A DNA stretch of 64,000 nt from Paragonimus skrjabini miyazakii. Taxonomy: Eukaryota; Platyhelminthes; Trematoda; Plagiorchiida; Troglotrematidae. Both the position numbers and the translations under genes were made by a program. Positions 24,224-35,743 of the stretch are shown here, piece by piece. The stretch covers positions 73,513 to 137,512 of the forward strand of contig JTDE01000151.1 of assembly GCA_014338405.1 (NCBI GenBank). Direction: 5' to 3'. The notes under the pieces were generated by a model. That model saw only the letters and a program-made list of their open reading frames with translations. It was not told where the DNA came from and searched no databases. Within the stretch, counting starts at the first letter, position 1. Each line of letters begins with the position of its first letter.

Positions 24224-24301
24224 GACTTTGTAGGCCAGTTGGTAGAGCATTTCCCGCATTTTGGCATGTTTCCACGGCTAGTTCGTATCCAACCGTAGTC
24301 C
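24224..24301 (+). repeat. tRNA-like sequence or SINE head, plus copy
   Basis: Related to the minus copy 180 bases away. It has an A-box-like TAGGCCAGTTGGTAGAGC and a B-box-like AGTTCGTATCC, with the same unusual middle (atttcccgcattttggcatg against atttaccgcgtttgggcatg). The acceptor ends pair over four bases (GACT with AGTC). More decayed in the B box than the minus copy. Confidence 0.6.
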
Positions 24302-24332
24302 AGATATTCCGCGATTGGGTCTTTCTTAGATC

Positions 24333-24412
24333 ATTATATTATTAGTAGAATTATATTATATTATATATTATATATATATTATATATATACTATATTATAT
24401 TATTAGTAGAAT
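24333..24412. repeat. AT microsatellite flanked by a 19-bp direct repeat
   Basis: An (AT)n/(TATT)n tract at about 24352-24393. The 19-base sequence attatattattagtagaat occurs on both sides (24333-24351 and 24394-24412). Slippage or an insertion of AT-rich DNA with target duplication would both give this. Confidence 0.8.
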
Positions 24413-27400
24413 CCGAGAAACTTCAATTGCTTCTGATGATTCACAATATTCTTTCTCAAAAACATGCATAGAGTATTTCATTTGTATACTGTATGCAAAA
24501 GTTCGCCAAATTAAACCATATGGCTGCATTACAGTATTTATTGAAAATCGCAAGTTTACAATCAGTATTTCCTCTTTCTTTTAACTCTCGATTTGTGATT
24601 AGCCCACAACTGACTTACTTTTGTAAACCTCGGTGGTTACTGTTGTCTTTTTCTAGAACAGTATGCATGCTGACGGGCATGATTATTTGGCTGACCGATT
24701 ATGGTCTACTACCTCCCTTCTTAAATCATCAAATTTGCCACTCGTCCACGTGCTCCAAAGGACGTTTATCGTAAAAAGCAAAACATCATCACTAGCATAA
24801 TGAATTGTTTACAAGTTTATTGTAAATTACGATAGTATATTTTCATTCACAGATTTTCAACAGGCAAGTGTTTCGTCTACATTTTTGCATGATGCTCCTA
24901 TTTAGTATAAGAAACCCAATATACCGTTTCGTTCAAGAGTGGTTATTTTCTTCTCCCATATGATTCAACACCATTTCCGACAACCAGTCTGTGGATTTAG
25001 ATTGACTTGAGAAATTTGTCTAACTACGATAAAGTAGCAGTTTGTTAGCTGCAGTCTGATGAGTTAATGGTACTCTAAATTAATTGAGCCATCACGCAAC
25101 TTGTCGTCACCGTTGACACCATTAACATAAGTTCTGTGGGCACTATTCGGTTGGGGGAGATTGGTTCCCTTTTGTCTGATTAATTCAAACCATAAGACTT
25201 CACAAATGACAATACATGAAAAACTTGTTTATTATATAGAGATTAAATATGACAAGGAATCGTTAGGAAAACGAGGTACATAATATGCTATGATAAGCCT
25301 TTCTGGTTTCAGAACGACTTGTGGATAGTCAGTAATTTATTTGATTGGTGAGGTTTCATTTCTGGCATAGAAGCTTCTCCAGACCAGACGAACTAACTAC
25401 AAGTGTGGTGTTACTTAAAGCACGTTAGATACAGAAGGATATAGATTTCTTTTCCCGGCAACAGGTTTACCAATTGTGCATTCAAGTACAGTATACGTGA
25501 ATCACCGTGAGGTGGCATTAACTAATCTACTCCGTAAGTTGTGCACTCATACACTGCACTCAAACAATGAGTTTAATTTAACTTCCTTAATCAGCTTGAT
25601 GAACCTTCATTGGTCTCCTTTCGTCCAACTAATCAATAAACCATCTTTAGTTGATTCAAAACGCAATATATTTTCAGAAAAGTTCAAACTGCTTAACCGA
25701 TGATATGGTGGGTTGTTATTAGCATTGCCCGGGTTGGAACTAAATATTCTCCACAACTTCAATAGTTTTGAAATTCAACATTATTTAGTAATTGTTGACA
25801 GTACCCCCTAAGAATTATGATTGATTCTAAGTGTGGCGAATACTGCGGACTTAAATGCTTGGTACAGTGAAACAGTTTGGTTTATAGATCCGTTGATATA
25901 GCCTGAATGACATCCGGTATGCACAGTTCGTACTGGTGATACGTAAGCGACCAGAGCTGATCAATCCATTCACGAAAATCATGTTGTTTTGTACTAAATA
26001 TAAATGCGGCCTTCTCGGAGGTAAATTGATGTAGTACCAAGTAGCTAATTGAACGGCTGTATTGCATTAAACAAACGATAATTTCGCCTTTTTTCGAACC
26101 GGTAAAGTAGCATGGAACACGTTTTGCTCTGAGGAGAGTCCTAATAAATACAATTCTCCTTGGGATTTCTCACGTGATCGCACCAAAGATGTATGCACAC
26201 ACGCTTAGTTGTCAGAGAGTGTTGTGGCAACTAAATGCGAAACATTCGGCACAATTATTATTAAACCAAAGTGATACAAACTAAAATAATAGTTTTTCTT
26301 CCTTTACTGATGCACTTACATAGTAGCCGTACTGGATAAAATTCACTACAACTCAAAATTTGTGGCACGATGCTCATCGCACTAATGCAAACTTTTTCGG
26401 AAAGGTCAGCATAGAAACGACTCAAGTCCCGAGCTCGAATGTTTGCACTTCAAGAATGCAAAATTATAACTTAACACACACCATCAAAGTAACCTTTCCT
26501 GAATACTACTGTTACTTACTGGTCTAGTTTCATACGAGTCCATCATGTTCGTCACTGATTTGACCTACTAGAACTCAACAATCGAGTACCATACTTACTA
26601 GCTCAAGGAATGAACACTACGCTCTGTAAAAATTCACTACAAAATAGACAAAGTTTCATTGTAACCTGCTTTCAACGTATATCGGTGAGCTGGGAGTTTA
26701 AACTCATGAAATACTTGTTCAGCATTTCTGAAAAGTAGTGTGAGTAAACTTTGTTGTTGATACTTAGTGTGCCATAAATTTCTAAAGCTGCGATCCGGAA
26801 AAGTTAACTCATTTTCTCTACTAATCCTGATAGTAGCTTATACATGGATTACATAACCATTGTTTTGCACTGCGAGAATGTTTGTCATGTGTAACAATCG
26901 CTTCTTATTTAACTACACGTAAAATCTCCTTGTTTTTTTCTGTTGTGACAAAATCGTGATTTATCAGGCCATTTTCTGAATTCAGTGCGACACCAGGTGC
27001 TTGTCTTCAGCCTTGAAGAAATGTTGAATCGAGCAAATTACTGACTTGACGGGAGCTCGATTTCTAATACTTAGCATTTTATGACAGAAGCAACAAGTTA
27101 CTTTACTCCGGCTAAATGTGTGTAGTTCAGTCAGTGCACAGCAAACCTAAAGCGGGTTATCAACGCTAACCCAGCTGTTTCCAAGTCCGTTCGAAGCCAG
27201 TTCTCCAGTACGATTTATAACTGATCATTAATTTTTTCAGCGGTATACATAAAGTACACTACACCTGTCAAAAGAACACTAAAGCTAACGGCGGAACGCC
27301 CATAGCCAACTGATGGACAGTACAAACGTTTACGGATTATCAGCACCCATCAACATTCACTAAATAAAGGGTAGAGCATGCTTGTGGAAATAACTCAGCA

Positions 27401-29285
27401 CATCCACCGTTTTGCGCTTATCAACTTGTCGCTAACCAACAAGTCCATTCAATTTGTTCAGGCATTTCGTCAAACTAATCAATTGATCATATTGGCTCAA
27501 GTGGGGCGGGTATTAAATAATCGGCGTCAGTTCTTCCTGTAAGTTTATTGTAGCTGCACACTGTAAGGATAGTTTCCTACAGTGTGATAACTAAGTCACC
27601 CAGAGTTAAAAGGATCAGCGTTTCCAGCTATAAGTTATGTGGTAAAACCTATATGAAGGCCGCTAGTTGAATGAGCAAAAATATCTAAATCTAGATTTTG
27701 TTCGAAAATCGACCGTCACTATGCATCGTTGAGTATATTAAATACGACAGTACGTCTGGCTATTCACTTACTGTACTTAACCAAAGGTAAACGAACGGAG
27801 ATAAGCAACTTGTAGTCCTCAGTAGAAACATGTCCATTAAACTATCAAATACACTAATTTCTCGATATGACTGGTGACAACGAGACATTGTGGCGCACCA
27901 AAACCCGTTGAGTTTATCGCATGTGGTACATTTGATCTCATTGCATTGTTCTAAAAGCATATTGAGATAAAATCTACCGGCATCACTCTTCAAACAATCT
28001 GCGATATAACTGCTGAATGCTTTTAACTCAAGACAATGCCATGATTCACAGAATGCCTAATCAAATGCAAAGCAGGTGACCTGTTACTTTTTATGAAGCT
28101 GTGCATTGCTGGAATCTGTGGATACGTGTCTCGTACGGTATGCAGCGCGCTATTTTGAAACCAATCTGTTAATATTCACCAGATATGAATACTTATTATT
28201 AGTGCCTTCGAGCCCCGGATGTGTAAAATATCTGTTATGTTTCAAGAATGAGAATACTACCTCAGTTCACTTCACTTGGAAGTCATTAAACTTTGAGGAA
28301 AACTAACTGTTGGTGTAACTCTCGATCTTTCCTCTGTGACTACAAGAAAACACCTTGCCGACCTATCTTCACACGTGAGTATTTGTATTCTTCTCATTAA
28401 TACACATCATGGGAAAGTTATTCATGGACGGGACGTTGTGTCAGCTACACAGCTTGTTGGACTCTACTTCCCTACTGGCTACTGTCAACAATTTCATGCT
28501 CGCGGAAACTTGAAAGTTGAAGACACTGGTTTGTTCGGGTATGAACAGCGACTAATTGTATACTGGTTCTACCCAAAGTAATCTTCATACACTTCGTGTA
28601 AAACTATTTGGAACAGAATTCTGAGAATGCTCTTTCACGCAGTAACATGCGGAATGTTTAAAGACGCTCTCCAGATGACCATATATCGTCAGTCAAGCTG
28701 GCCTAATAAATTATGGGGGTAGTTGCAGTCAAATCCCTCTTAAGTCAGCCGTTTCTCGTGACACGGCCGTTGCGCCAGTTAGTAAGGCTACGTGCGTTGC
28801 GGGGTATTACATGTGCACGTCCAAGTACTGAACATCTACGACATACTCCTCAGTAGTCTCGGACAAGTACAATCAGACATAAAAGCCCACCGGACACTGA
28901 CCAATAAAAAAAGATATACTCATGCATTGCTGATGTTACACTATCGGCAATACCGAACATTTGAGCATCGTGTGCCTAAACTAAGTCATTTTTATATAAC
29001 TTTTCTGGATACCAAAAAAGCCGTGCACTGAACGTCTCATTGGAGACACCGCGTGCTGGTCTATCCCGAAGAAGGCTACTGTCCTAACGCTAGAAGCGAT
29101 AGATGAAGGTTAGTAAGTAGATTAACTGCCTTAGATATAATTCTCTTTGATATACATACAAGAATGAACCTGCTGAGAGTTTTACATCTTTAGTTTGACT
29201 CAACAAAAAGTATACTGGAAACTCCTCTGGTATAGTTTTCCCAAAGCCCATTGACAGTGCATTTCCACTTCATTTGAGATCCATA
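24413..29285. other. No gene recognised
   Basis: Frames at 24493-24774, 25476-25703, 28106-28306, 28336-28581 and 28792-29031 (plus) and 25882-26067 and 27760-27993 (minus) are 60-93 codons long with no recognised similarity. No repeats of the families in this window were found here. Confidence 0.45.
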
Positions 29286-29708
29286 TCAGATGCTGCAAAG
29301 GCCACCATCCACCAGCTGTCGGTACCTGGCGAATGAAATTGTAAACGCTGCATTGTGCAGCAACAGAGAAGCTATCAAACAGACCTCAACCGCTTTTACA
29401 TGGGACCTTATTAATTTAGATATGACAGACGATATTAACCACCAAGGTGTTTTAATATAGTTCATATGGACTCCTGTTACGCACAAGTCGATACTGTAAA
29501 TAAGTGCTGAAACAAGACGGCCTTCCCAACCCCTAGGGCCCCGAAAGTGTTTCAAGCAATGCCTTTCAGAATGTCCAAGTATCCGGCTGTATTCAACCAT
29601 CCAGTGCAAGATACTCCACAACAATACAATCCCGAAATTTTCTCGTCCATTCAGATGGAACAGTTCCATACAGACAGTCGGAGCGTGGATATTTTGACAA
29701 CCTGACAA
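29286..29708 (-). CDS. Unrecognised 140-codon open frame
   Basis: One of the longest frames outside the mobile elements. The product has hydrophobic stretches (FGIVLLWSILHWMV, VCLIASLLLHNAAFTI) separated by basic segments and several cysteines. I recognise no family. It lies directly downstream, on the same strand, of two frames that look like membrane-protein exons. It could be a third exon, but a frame of this length is also expected about once by chance in 64 kb. Confidence 0.2.
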   Translation of the reverse strand: MSGCQNIHAPTVCMELFHLNGRENFGIVLLWSILHWMVEYSRILGHSERHCLKHFRGPRGWEGRLVSALIYSIDLCVTGVHMNYIKTPWWLISSVISKLIRSHVKAVEVCLIASLLLHNAAFTISFARYRQLVDGGLCSI

Positions 29709-29743
29709 AAGTTTGAATGTCTCAAATGAGTATGATACTTCAG

Positions 29744-30052
29744 TCAGAACAGCGAGTTATCACAACATGCGACAAAACGTAGCATATATGAGGTAAAGCA
29801 TCTCACAAAGATGTATTTGAACGGATAGGGATAAAGCAGAGTAAGAATTAAACTAGTTAATTGCTCAACATGAGAAAACTCGCGTTTAGATAACCCGACA
29901 TCACCGGAGGTCAATTCGGTCAGCAAATTGCCTTCCAATTCACAACCGCGTGATGTAAGTATGTGACTAATTGCCTTTGAGTTTGGTCGCTTGACAGCCA
30001 TGACAATTGGCCCAGTGATGAATAGCCAAAAACAGACTGTTCCCCAAAACAC
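29744..30052 (-). CDS. Possible exon of a membrane protein
   Basis: The minus frame opens with VFWGTVCFWLFITGPIVMAV, a good transmembrane segment, followed by the basic KRPNSK and a hydrophilic stretch up to about EFSHVEQL. After that the composition turns hydrophobic and less protein-like, so the exon may end inside the frame. A weak acceptor (gaatag) precedes the frame near 30056. With the frame at 30174-30374 it would give a multi-pass protein. The phases of the obvious splice sites do not join cleanly, so the gene model is unproven. No family recognised. Confidence 0.3.
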   Translation of the reverse strand: MFWGTVCFWLFITGPIVMAVKRPNSKAISHILTSRGCELEGNLLTELTSGDVGLSKREFSHVEQLTSLILTLLYPYPFKYIFVRCFTSYMLRFVACCDNSLF

Positions 30053-30173
30053 CTATTCACTTCCAATTTCCATCATGTTACCCCGCCTCTTCTTGCTAAG
30101 CTGAAAAAGAATCGGACATTTTCTCGAAACCAGCGTTGTGACGAAGTCTGACAAGTATTTCGGGAGCGACCGT

Positions 30174-30374
30174 TCACATCTTCCGTTTACCATCCCATAC
30201 GCACTTGATGAGAGAAAAGATTGTTCCTAATATTACGTAGGGCGATGCAATAAATACAGTGATATGTTTTAAATTGGGGTAGACAGCGAAGAACGCGTCG
30301 TTTTCTGTGGTGTTCGAGGTCTCATTTAGAACGAAAGCGACTGCAGCGCTACCAGAAAAGAATGCTAAGACCAC
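30174..30374 (-). CDS. Possible exon of a membrane protein, two transmembrane segments
   Basis: The minus frame reads VLAFFSGSAAVAFVL (hydrophobic), then NETSNTTENDAFFAVYPNLK (hydrophilic, with two N-glycosylation sequons, NET and NTT), then ITVFIASPYVILGTIFSLIK (hydrophobic), then the charged CVWDGKRKM. This is a hairpin with an extracellular loop, typical of small multi-pass proteins. The frame opens after a TAG near 30400. A polypyrimidine tract with CAG lies about 30 bases further upstream, and donor-like GTGCGT and GTAAAC occur near the 3' end. The product looks like real protein, but I cannot name it. Confidence 0.35.
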   Translation of the reverse strand: MVLAFFSGSAAVAFVLNETSNTTENDAFFAVYPNLKHITVFIASPYVILGTIFSLIKCVWDGKRKM

Positions 30375-33094
30375 TGTTGTTGAGACAGCGGTTTGCTAGT
30401 CTCATAGGTAATCAGTCTCAACACCGGCTACAACGACCTGGAAGGAAAGACATAGAACTGCTACTAAACAAGAGTGTGAGTTAATTTGTCAGCATCGTCC
30501 TGCTAAGCAGCATGCTAATCCAGCCTGCATATAGGGAGACCTGCTCATATTCACGCAGACAATCCATCCAGCGCAACTCAACCGCTAAAGGTAAGTAGTT
30601 TACCAACTGCAGAACATAGCGGCCTTAGACTATATAAGAAATGAATCAGTAAAACGCACTGGGGAGAGGCAAGACAGACGGACGAAAGGAAGTAGCCAGG
30701 ATGTACGATGTTTATGAGCACAATGCCAGTAGAGTGAGTCCCCTTCACTAACTATTGCATAAATTACACGAGAAAGATGACAGTATAACAAATTTTGATC
30801 TTGGAAATACCAAACATTATCCACGGTTAACTGAAACACCCCGGTATGAGCAAGTTAACCTTCGCTGTCCAACACCTGTTCACATCGGCAAGTTTATATA
30901 AAGACGTTTACAAACGTTTGCGTAGGCAATGGGGACGTTCAAAATCTCGCACCACAAAAAATCCTCACCACGGAGTCCTCCTGTGAACTATATTTGAATA
31001 AAGCTTACTTCAGTAAACTACTCGAAAAACGTGCACACTGATGACATTACTAATTAGGCAAAACACAAACAGACCATTTCACCAAATGATTCGGAGAAAT
31101 TCTGTTAGCTGAAATGGACGCGACAGTGGTAACCTGAGCGCTGGTGAGTGGATTGATTTGACAGTGGAGTGTTCCAAATAATCTACATTCATTGCAAAGT
31201 TCCTCAATCCACGTACTAAGCTAGGTTCCGGGAATTACTGTGGCCAAAAGAGTCGCTCATATTTCCGAGGTGCATGACCAGGTGTTAGGATCTAACTACA
31301 CATGAATGCGTCCACCAAATTCTTTATTTACCAATACGTCATTCAGTAGTTTACTGGACACCATCTATGCTTCTTGGCGTACTGACGTACAGTGCATATT
31401 TCAATCAGAGGAACGCTTCTTTTGATGAACAAGGAAACGTCTTTCGGGTCTCGGATTTACGCCTGTCAGCAATGCACCACCCATTTCCAAAATCCACTGT
31501 ATGCATACATAATCAGCTCTCGGGCACACATCGTCATGCGCCTCAAATGGACAAGACTTATCTGTTGAGAGGCGCATCCATTAGAGATGCTGGTGGGATG
31601 CATCGTACCATATCGACTGACCGGCCCAGTTCAGATAGTTTTGTCGTTGGTGTTGGTACGGTTTTACTCGGCCAATCCGATTGCAGGTGTGCGATCGAAC
31701 GCCTGTGCGCTATGCTGACTGTTTTCTCGCGTTGCTTTCTGAAGCCTTTGTAATGTGATTTGTTCTGACGCTGTGACTGCCATGTATGCCTGTTTCATTT
31801 GATTCGCTTTGGGTCTATCAGCCATGTATGACAGTGGTTTCATTTTGTATATTTAGAGGTCCCACGGCCTAATTTTGACTCGCTCTCACTATAAACAGTG
31901 TTGCGGTGTCTGCTGCCTTTCTCGGTTTTGGGTCAAGCGATTAAGCTCGTAACCAGGTCGACGGTCCAATACTACCTAGAAGATTTTTGTAAACATCAAA
32001 CAAACTATAGGGAAAAGAGAATACCTGGAGTATCTTAAAAAGGGGTTTTTCACGCAGTTACACAACGCACCACCGAACACTTCAGTAGCAGTGAAACTGC
32101 AATGACTGAGACGGATATTAGGTGGTAGAAGGGGTACTGTTAGAGTTAACTCGCGTGATTAGAAATGGAAGGAAAGCAGACAGTCATTCAATAAGTGTTC
32201 TTTCTAATCGTCCACAAATGTGTGCGTAGATACAAACCATGAATTGAATGGTCCGTCGTATGTAAAATTAATCGTTAGATTGGGCGATTTGACTACCGTT
32301 TAGAACGTATTTCAAAGTTAATGGTTATTTCTTCTGATTGTCATGTTTGTGTACGGATAAAACCGGAGAGTGTTGTCACATTTTCAAAAGGCTTACAACG
32401 CTCAACTCAGTGTCAGATTACACATGCGTTCGTCAGCGGTTGCGAATGTGTCACTTCTTTCTCAATCTAGCCATCATCAGTATCGGCAACATTAATTTCT
32501 GATACTAATGTTTGACAAATGGATACAGGAAATCATTTGATTTGCACAACTTTAGCCTGTTCATTTAATTAGTGCACACAGGATTGTTTGAAAGTATTTT
32601 GCGGATGGCAGCCAGAGGCAAGAAATGTCTGGATGTTATCTGTTGGGCACCACTTTTTTACGGTTTACTTTTCAAATCTTTTTAACACTTGAGGGAAAAC
32701 CATGTGCGTGTATATCCCTGTTCTTGTGCAGCAAACATTTTGCATGACTGACAGGCTGGAATTAATCAACGGAATCCATCCTCAGTTTTCATGAATCTAT
32801 TGACAGTTTTGTTGGCATACTTTCCAAGTATCTTTTACATTGACAGGAAGTACTCTGTATGTTCCCACGTTTTATCTATCATTGCTCGCAAATTGCTAAC
32901 AAATTGATTTGCTCGTAACTGATTGTATACAAAATAAGTGCTAAGTTTACTTTAACCTTAAACAACTTATATGGAAAAAATGTTCCACTTAAATTACATG
33001 GTATTTGCTGTTGCTATTGAAGATGCGCATTGAAAGACTTGCCTTTCTGTTGTCGGCAAGTAAATGTTCTCGTTTAGGGCGAACTTAAGTTTAG
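30375..33094. other. No gene recognised, apart from one open frame
   Basis: Only 31367-31753 stands out. The rest shows short overlapping frames (30630-30839 minus) and no repeats known from elsewhere in the window. Confidence 0.4.
31367..31753 (+). CDS. Unrecognised 128-codon open frame
   Basis: An open plus frame with a mixed, soluble-looking product (FDEQGNVFRVSDLRLSAMHH near the start; a Gly/Val patch, SFVVGVGTVLLGQSDCRC, near residues 93-110). The C-terminus is followed by a stop and no further open sequence. No domain recognised and no clear splice borders. It could be an exon, part of an unknown repeat, or chance. Confidence 0.2.
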   Translation: MLLGVLTYSAYFNQRNASFDEQGNVFRVSDLRLSAMHHPFPKSTVCIHNQLSGTHRHAPQMDKTYLLRGASIRDAGGMHRTISTDRPSSDSFVVGVGTVLLGQSDCRCAIERLCAMLTVFSRCFLKPL

Positions 33095-33720
33095 CTTCTG
33101 CATTTCTGAGTACTAACTGAATTAGTACTTAAGTATTACAGGAAACTCGCTTGTAGTGATTCTTTTCGAAGGGGCCTGATTAAATATCTATGGAATAGAT
33201 ACAACTGCGGCCGATTGCGAGTGATGCTCAGTTTATGTAAAAACCAACATTTCCTACTACACATAACTGTTGCAAAGAAGTTATCAAAATATCGTTCAAC
33301 TAATTAACGATTTTCGTGATTTCAACTCGGACAGAATTTTTAGTCGGAGAGATCATCTGTTGCAGTTAACAGGACAATTACTATGTCGAGTAATCACAAG
33401 CGAATGTGTTTGAACGTTCACATACAGTAATTCGGTTGTGCCTAATATGAGGTCATTGTCGCAATGACTAACAAAATTTCTCATGAAAGCGTGGCCGGAG
33501 TTGTACTCCCGACCGTGGCAAGGGTATACACTATTGGAGGGCTGTAAAAAGAGTGAAACTCAAGTCCGGCGCAACTTTTGAATAAGGGTCAACTGGAAAG
33601 TCTATGGGTATGCGACAGCTGTGATCAACTGTGAGCGATGTTCAATTTATGTATTACCTGAGAGATTGATTGGAGTACATCTTTTCCCAGTGATAGATTT
33701 TGTGGACAGAGAATATGAAT
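33095..33720 (+). repeat. Family A compound repeat, second copy
   Basis: Same order as 10.49-11.13 kb. First a headless tail (gaaactcgcttgtagtgat, tcttttcgaaggggcctgat, accaacatttcctactac), then the linker (caaaatatcgttcaacta, aactcggacagaattttta), then a fuller copy. That copy has the lead-in gaacgttcacatacagtaat, the A-box region (cattgtcgcaatgac), ctcatgaaagcgtggccgga, B-box gagttgtactcccg, the tail, and gatcaactgtgagcgatg. Both compound copies are followed by a related sequence (tcttttcccagtgata here, tcttattcccagtggta there), so the shared unit extends past the repeat tail. Confidence 0.75.
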
Positions 33721-34551
33721 CATAAACTGATACCCAACTTTATACACAAAACCTTCCACTGACAAAGTATTAGTGATCCACATAAAATTTTACTGCGCTA
33801 GTGTCAAAATTCAGAAGACGAAGTTAAAACAAATTTGTGTAGGTAGCAGCATTATCAACGATACGGTGACTTGAATGATCTTCAGTGAGCAATGCCTGAA
33901 CACATTATCTACTGTTTATCAAAGCAAAATCACTGGCCAAACGACCTTTGTATGTGATATAACTTAAGTTATAAGAAACGGTGTGTTTTATTCCCGAACA
34001 ATTTCTAATGATTGCTAGCCTAAGCAGTCGCATATCCCTAAACAACCTTTTGAATTTCATATCCATTTTGCCGAAGATAATCGTAAAATCTAATGAGAGT
34101 ATAGGCAACAGAAATACAACAAAGCAGTAAGTATACTGCAGGAAACGAATGCTGAGTAATTTGTGTGTAAACTTCGCTGGACCGTGACTGACCGTGACTG
34201 CCAACGTGTACGTTCAAAACATCTGCACTACTACTTGATGTGGCTTACAATACATCATCTGAGCACAGAATCAATCCTAATGAGTCAACGACGCCTCAAG
34301 GCTGGCTGGCGCCTGACGGTCAAATGAACCAGACTTTTGAATCATTGACCTTGAATAGAGAAAGGAAACCTTGTTTTTCTGCTTTGTAGGTCAGACATCT
34401 GACTTAGAAACACCGGGTGGGTTACTCTGAGAGAAAACCTCTATTCTTTAGTCTCACTGGTCAGACTGTTGAGTCAAGCACTCGGTCTGAAACTCCACTT
34501 GTCATTCCGAAATATAGGCCTGGACGCAAGACATTGTCTGTCGGAACGTAA
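33721..34551. other. No gene recognised
   Basis: A minus frame at 33905-34204 (99 codons) has no recognised similarity. A perfect tandem of accgtgactg lies near 34182-34201. Confidence 0.4.
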
Positions 34552-35743
34552 AATGTGCAAACGCTGCATGCTCGATAAAGCACCGGACGGCCGGAACGCT
34601 GCATCACACTGATCATCATGGAACTGTACCCCTACGAAATCGATGCCGCAGCTGTGAGTGGGACAAAGCTCCCAGACCAACTGCAAGGTGCACAATATAT
34701 TGCACATTTAGATGCCATGCTAACATTTGTTTTCCAGGACTTGACGGAGGAGGGCGTTGAGTTTGAGTACCACACATATGGGCGTCTACTTAATACTCGA
34801 CGTTTCAGTGACCCACGCCAGCCAAACACCTCAACAATGCGCATGTTTCTGCTCGCAAATGACAGCTCGCTGTTCTCACACAGTAGAGTCGAATTACAGC
34901 GACTGGCAACGACTTCCGCAATCGCCGTTTCCATGTTTGAATTGGACAAAAACGGTGGAAATTATTTCCTCTTTTCAGCTTTCTCTTGGAGGAGGTGCTA
35001 TTCCTACACCTGTGCCTGAATTTCGCATCAAAGAAGACGTAGTCGACAGCTGCGCAGTTTTCTGTCACTTGGGTAGCAGTGTGTTGACAAATTTGTTTGC
35101 GGACCGCGAACAACCAGCTTGTGTGGCAAGGGCTAGTGCTGCTTTCGGACGTTGTAGAAGATGTGCCTAAAAGGACCACGGCTTGAAGTTAGTCATTATC
35201 CTTCATGTCTGCCGCTCAATGGAGCCGTCTGTACTGATGTATGGCAATGAAACTCGGGAATTTTGCCAGTGGAACGTGTGCAATCCGAGCCGTTTCAATT
35301 TGCAGTGTGTGAGACGTATCTTGAGTATTCGGTGGTTGGAGATGTTTCCAAACACTGAGGGGTTGCGTCGAGCGGACATGAACGAGATGGATGCGATGCT
35401 GTATCAGGTCAGTTGGCTAGGTCACGACTGTCGGATGAGCAAAGACCGTACTCCAAAACAGCTGCTGTACGGCCAAGTGGAAGCGGGTAAGCAAAATCCT
35501 AGTGGTCGAAAGCGGAGATACTAGGGTGTTGTCTAGATAAATCTTTCACATTGTAACATAGACATTTGGTGCTGGAAACATTTAGCGTGGAACCGGACAA
35601 TCTGGAGAAATGTGATCTGGTCGAGTATCCGAACATTCAGTGTACAACTATTAAGCGACCGAGGACGGAAGCGCGCGATACGCGAGCGTTTCATTCATGC
35701 CAGATGTCGTGGTGACATGACTATGCAACATTATGATGCTTGA
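34552..35743 (+). mobile_element. Internally deleted non-LTR retrotransposon (RTE/CR1-like)
   Basis: Three parts of one LINE-type polyprotein lie in order. (1) Start of the AP-endonuclease: NVQTLHAR, stop, STGRPERCITLII, IDAAAVSGTKLPDQLQ (34552 to about 34690), matching the NVRTL..RRTALIAREL..IDIAALSETRL start of this group. (2) Immediately joined, the second half of the reverse transcriptase: LDAMLTFVFQDLTEEGVEF, YGRLLNTRRF, and LANDSSLFSHSRVELQRLAT, in which the catalytic YADD is degraded to LAND. After a frameshift, VVDSCAVFCHLGSSV and ASAAFGR follow. (3) The C-terminal tail SVLMYGNETREF, CVRRILSIRW, QVSWLGHDCRMSKDRTPKQL, and, after stops, IDIWCWKHLAWNRTIWRN and RKRAIRERF. Several hundred residues between (1) and (2) are missing. 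In a live element the protein nicks DNA and copies its RNA into the nick; this copy is dead. Clade assignment is approximate. Confidence 0.8.

Noticed and set aside
23970..24275. 101-codon minus frame
   Set aside because: It covers the tRNA-like repeat and neighbouring repeat sequence; not a gene.
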